Assembly: GCA_023229245.1 (NCBI GenBank)
Contig: JALNZU010000017.1
Coordinates: 1 to 64,000 of the forward strand
Direction of reading: 5' to 3'
From: Bacteroidales bacterium
GTDB lineage: Bacteria > Bacteroidota > Bacteroidia > Bacteroidales > F082
DNA: 64,000 nt
Shown: in pieces, positions 61,784 to 64,000 of the stretch
Layout: every line of letters starts with the position of its first letter
Numbering within the stretch: position 1 is the stretch's first letter
Notes under the pieces: generated by a model
What the model saw: only the letters and a program-made list of their open reading frames with translations
Databases searched by the model: none
What the model was told of the DNA's origin: nothing
Translations under genes and position numbers: made by a program

Positions 61784-64000
61784 TTATAGCTGTATGTTGC
61801 TTCGTTCCTGCTTGTTCTGGGCATCTAAAACAGCTATGGTGATCATATTGACTATCTCATTCACCGAGCAGCCCATTTGTAATACCTGTACTGATTCGCT
61901 TAATCCGTTGAGTATAGGGCCAATGACTTCAAACTTACCTATTTCCTGAAGCAGTTTATACGCTATATTCCCCGATTCAAGGTTAGGGAATATCAATACG
62001 TTAGCCGGGTTACCCATCAATTTGCTGAACGAGAAGGATTCGGCCAATAGCTCGGGGTTCAGTGCTGCATTGGCTTGTATCTCCCCGTCAACAATCAGTT
62101 CGGGATGGTGCTGGTGCAGGTACTCAATAGCTTTACGTTGCTTCTCGGGCACTTCACCATCACTTGACCCGAAATTAGAGTACGATACTAAAGCAACACG
62201 TGGAGTTATCTTGAAATCTTTTACACATTGACAAGTCTGTAAGGTGATATCAACCAATTGCTCCCAACCTGGGTCTTTGTTTACCGTACAGTCGGCAAAA
62301 AATATAGGACCCTTGTTTGTATTGACTATATACATGCCAGAGACGATCTTTGCTCCCTGATATCTGTCAATCACTTGCAATACAGGTCGTATCGAATCGG
62401 GATAGTTACGCGTCAGTCCGGTAACCAGGGCATCGGCATAGCCACTTTTTAACATCATAGAAGCAAAATAGTTGCGATGCAGCATAAGACCTTTGGCAGA
62501 AGTAAACGTCATACCTTTGCGTTGGCGACGCTGAAACAGCAGCTCGGCAAACTGTTTTCTCAGCCCGTTTTGTTCATGGCTGCGTGGATCAACGATGTGC
62601 ACATTAGGCAGTTCAAGTTCATGCTCTCGTATGATAGCTCTTATTTTTGTTGCATTACCTAGTAATATGGGTTCTGCCAGACCTTCATTCAAAACTATTT
62701 CAGCAGCTTTCAGTGTTTTATAATTCTCTGCATCAGCAAGTGCCACCCGTTTTGGATTGTGCTTGGCGCGTGTCTTGATCTGGCGTAAAAGCGGATTACT
62801 TGTTTTCAACCGTTTGCGAAGCTCTTCTTTATATGCCTCCCAATTGGTGATAGGCTTTTGTGCTACACCGCTTTCCATAGCTGCTTTGGCTACTGCAGGA
62901 GCTACTTCTTCTATCAGACGCGGATCGGTAGGTTTAGGGATGATATATTCTCTCCCAAAACGAAGATTGTTGACGTTGAAAGCAATATTTACTTCTTCAG
63001 GTACTGGCTCTTTGGTGAGTTGTGCCAGCGCGTGAGAAGCAGCTAATTTCATATGGTCATTTATCACAGTAGCTCTCACGTCTAAAGCGCCGCGAAAGAT
63101 ATATGGGAATCCGAGTACATTATTAATCTGATTTGGAAAGTCGGAACGGCCGGTAGCCATGATGATATCGCTACGTGTGTTCATGGCTTCATCGTATGCA
63201 ATCTCGGGATTTGGATTAGCTAATGCAAAGACTATAGGCTGCTCGGCCATTGAAAGGAGCATATGCCTTTTCATCACTCCGCCTACCGATAGGCCTAAAA
63301 ACATATCAGCTCCCTGAAGTGCTTCTTTCAGGCTGATCTCGGGCAGCTCACGGGCGAATTGCTTTTTAGCTTCGTTCAGATCGGTGCGTGCCGTGCGTAT
63401 CAACCCTTTGCTGTCGAACATGAAAATATTTTCTAAGCGTGCACCCAGTTTGATATAAAGTCGGGTACAGGAAATAGCTGCAGCGCCTGCCCCGTTAATG
63501 ACTATTTTCAGCTCTGATATATCTTTACCATTGATATCTAAGGCATTGAGCAGCCCCGCAGCCGTGATGATGGCTGTGCCATGCTGATCGTCGTGCATCA
63601 GTGGGATGGGGAGGATTTTTTTAAGCTCTTCTTCAATGCGAAAACATTCAGGAGCTTTGATGTCTTCTAAATTGATGCCACCAAAAGTTGGAGCAATGGC
63701 TTTGACTATCTCTACGAATTTATCAGGATCTTTTTCATTGATCTCTATATCAAACACATCAATATCAGCAAACACTTTGAATAGCAATCCTTTGCCTTCC
63801 ATAACAGGTTTGCCGGCCTCCGGTCCTATATCGCCTAAGCCCAATACTGCTGTGCCATTTGAGATGACAGCTACTAAATTACCTTTACCGGTATATTTAT
63901 ACACATCAACAGGATTCTTGTTGATGGCTAAACAAGGGTCGGCTACCCCGGGGGTATAGGCCAACGAAAGGTCGCGTTGGGTACTGTAAGGTTTGGTAGG
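61784..64000 (-). CDS. maeB: NADP-malic enzyme fused to phosphotransacetylase-like domain (5' end outside)
   Basis: The gene enters from the right edge; 739 codons are visible and its start lies outside. Residues seen begin PYSTQRDLSLAYTPGVADPC, the malic enzyme N-terminal motif, followed by FGGINLEDIKAPECF, MHDDQHGTAII and the NADP loop INGAGAAAISCTRL. The C-terminal 320 residues form a phosphate acetyltransferase-like domain (RVALADAENYKTLKAAEIVL, GYADALVTGLTRNYPDSIRP) as in MaeB enzymes, where it is regulatory. The enzyme decarboxylates malate to pyruvate with NADP reduction. Confidence 0.94.
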   Translation of the reverse strand, partial: PTKPYSTQRDLSLAYTPGVADPCLAINKNPVDVYKYTGKGNLVAVISNGTAVLGLGDIGPEAGKPVMEGKGLLFKVFADIDVFDIEINEKDPDKFVEIVKAIAPTFGGINLEDIKAPECFRIEEELKKILPIPLMHDDQHGTAIITAAGLLNALDINGKDISELKIVINGAGAAAISCTRLYIKLGARLENIFMFDSKGLIRTARTDLNEAKKQFARELPEISLKEALQGADMFLGLSVGGVMKRHMLLSMAEQPIVFALANPNPEIAYDEAMNTRSDIIMATGRSDFPNQINNVLGFPYIFRGALDVRATVINDHMKLAASHALAQLTKEPVPEEVNIAFNVNNLRFGREYIIPKPTDPRLIEEVAPAVAKAAMESGVAQKPITNWEAYKEELRKRLKTSNPLLRQIKTRAKHNPKRVALADAENYKTLKAAEIVLNEGLAEPILLGNATKIRAIIREHELELPNVHIVDPRSHEQNGLRKQFAELLFQRRQRKGMTFTSAKGLMLHRNYFASMMLKSGYADALVTGLTRNYPDSIRPVLQVIDRYQGAKIVSGMYIVNTNKGPIFFADCTVNKDPGWEQLVDITLQTCQCVKDFKITPRVALVSYSNFGSSDGEVPEKQRKAIEYLHQHHPELIVDGEIQANAALNPELLAESFSFSKLMGNPANVLIFPNLESGNIAYKLLQEIGKFEVIGPILNGLSESVQVLQMGCSVNEIVNMITIAVLDAQNKQERSNIQL

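Noticed and set aside
1..64000. CRISPR array
   Set aside because: No regularly spaced 24-40 bp direct repeats with unique spacers were seen; the only repeat arrays are the short element-end units near 48.9 and 53.8 kb.

Overview
The window is a 64 kb piece of a Bacteroidota (Bacteroidetes) chromosome. Three things show this. Promoters upstream of all three complete tRNA genes and many protein genes match the Bacteroidetes sigma consensus (TTG, about 19 bp, TAnnTTTG). Type IX secretion (T9SS) parts and cargo are present: PorT-like protein, PorP/SprF, type A and type B C-terminal sorting domains. Conserved clusters typical of the phylum also occur (ileS-dksA-lspA, DUF177-rpmF-plsX-fabH, a stand-alone atpDC). 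I cannot fix the order or genus.

Layout. 0.4-8.5 kb is accessory: a CxxC thioredoxin-like/ArsR/ArsP-type permease operon, two tandem PepSY-like exported proteins, an orphan sorting-domain fragment, two unknown proteins, a DUF819 membrane protein, a T9SS cargo protein, and decayed IS200 and unknown-gene remnants. 8.5-19.5 kb holds B12-dependent ribonucleotide reductase, a 1077-residue exported propeller/barrel protein, an MBL hydrolase, dxs, a beta-barrel protein, tRNA-Glu and a porT-like gene. 19.8-24.1 kb is a mevalonate operon (HMG-CoA reductase, GYDIA-type GHMP kinase, diphosphomevalonate decarboxylase, mevalonate kinase). 24.1-31.2 kb has a seven-heme TPR cytochrome lipoprotein, a PHP phosphatase, a nitroreductase, a glutaminyl-cyclase-like M28 enzyme and an S46 dipeptidyl-peptidase. 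31.4-41.1 kb is housekeeping: atpDC, lspA, a DksA-type protein, ileS with an unusual signature motif, fabH, plsX, rpmF and DUF177. 41.2-48.6 kb is a T9SS secretion module with two paralogous deacetylase-like cargo proteins flanking a PorP/SprF gene.

48.8-54.0 kb is the most interesting region. A 5.3 kb integrative element sits in the 3' end of tRNA-Asn(GTT), bounded by perfect 46-bp direct repeats. It carries a tyrosine recombinase, an excisionase-like HTH protein, small unknown genes, repeated putative recombinase arm sites at both ends, and a 538-residue protein that I read as a divergent single-subunit (family A/T7-RNAP-like) polymerase with a winged-helix-like N-terminus. No relaxase, capsid or large terminase is visible, so it looks like a replicating satellite-type element. 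54.2-64 kb returns to the backbone: tRNA-Leu, succinyl/acetoacetyl-CoA transferase, hybrid cluster protein, a lipoprotein, a TonB-dependent receptor, a methyltransferase, and a malic enzyme-phosphotransacetylase fusion running off the right edge.

Connections. Nine of ten predicted signal-peptidase I substrates have Gln at the expected mature N-terminus, and the window encodes the cyclase that would convert it to pyroglutamate. The mevalonate operon would supply isoprenoids, while the nearby dxs may serve thiamine/PLP synthesis or a second isoprenoid route.
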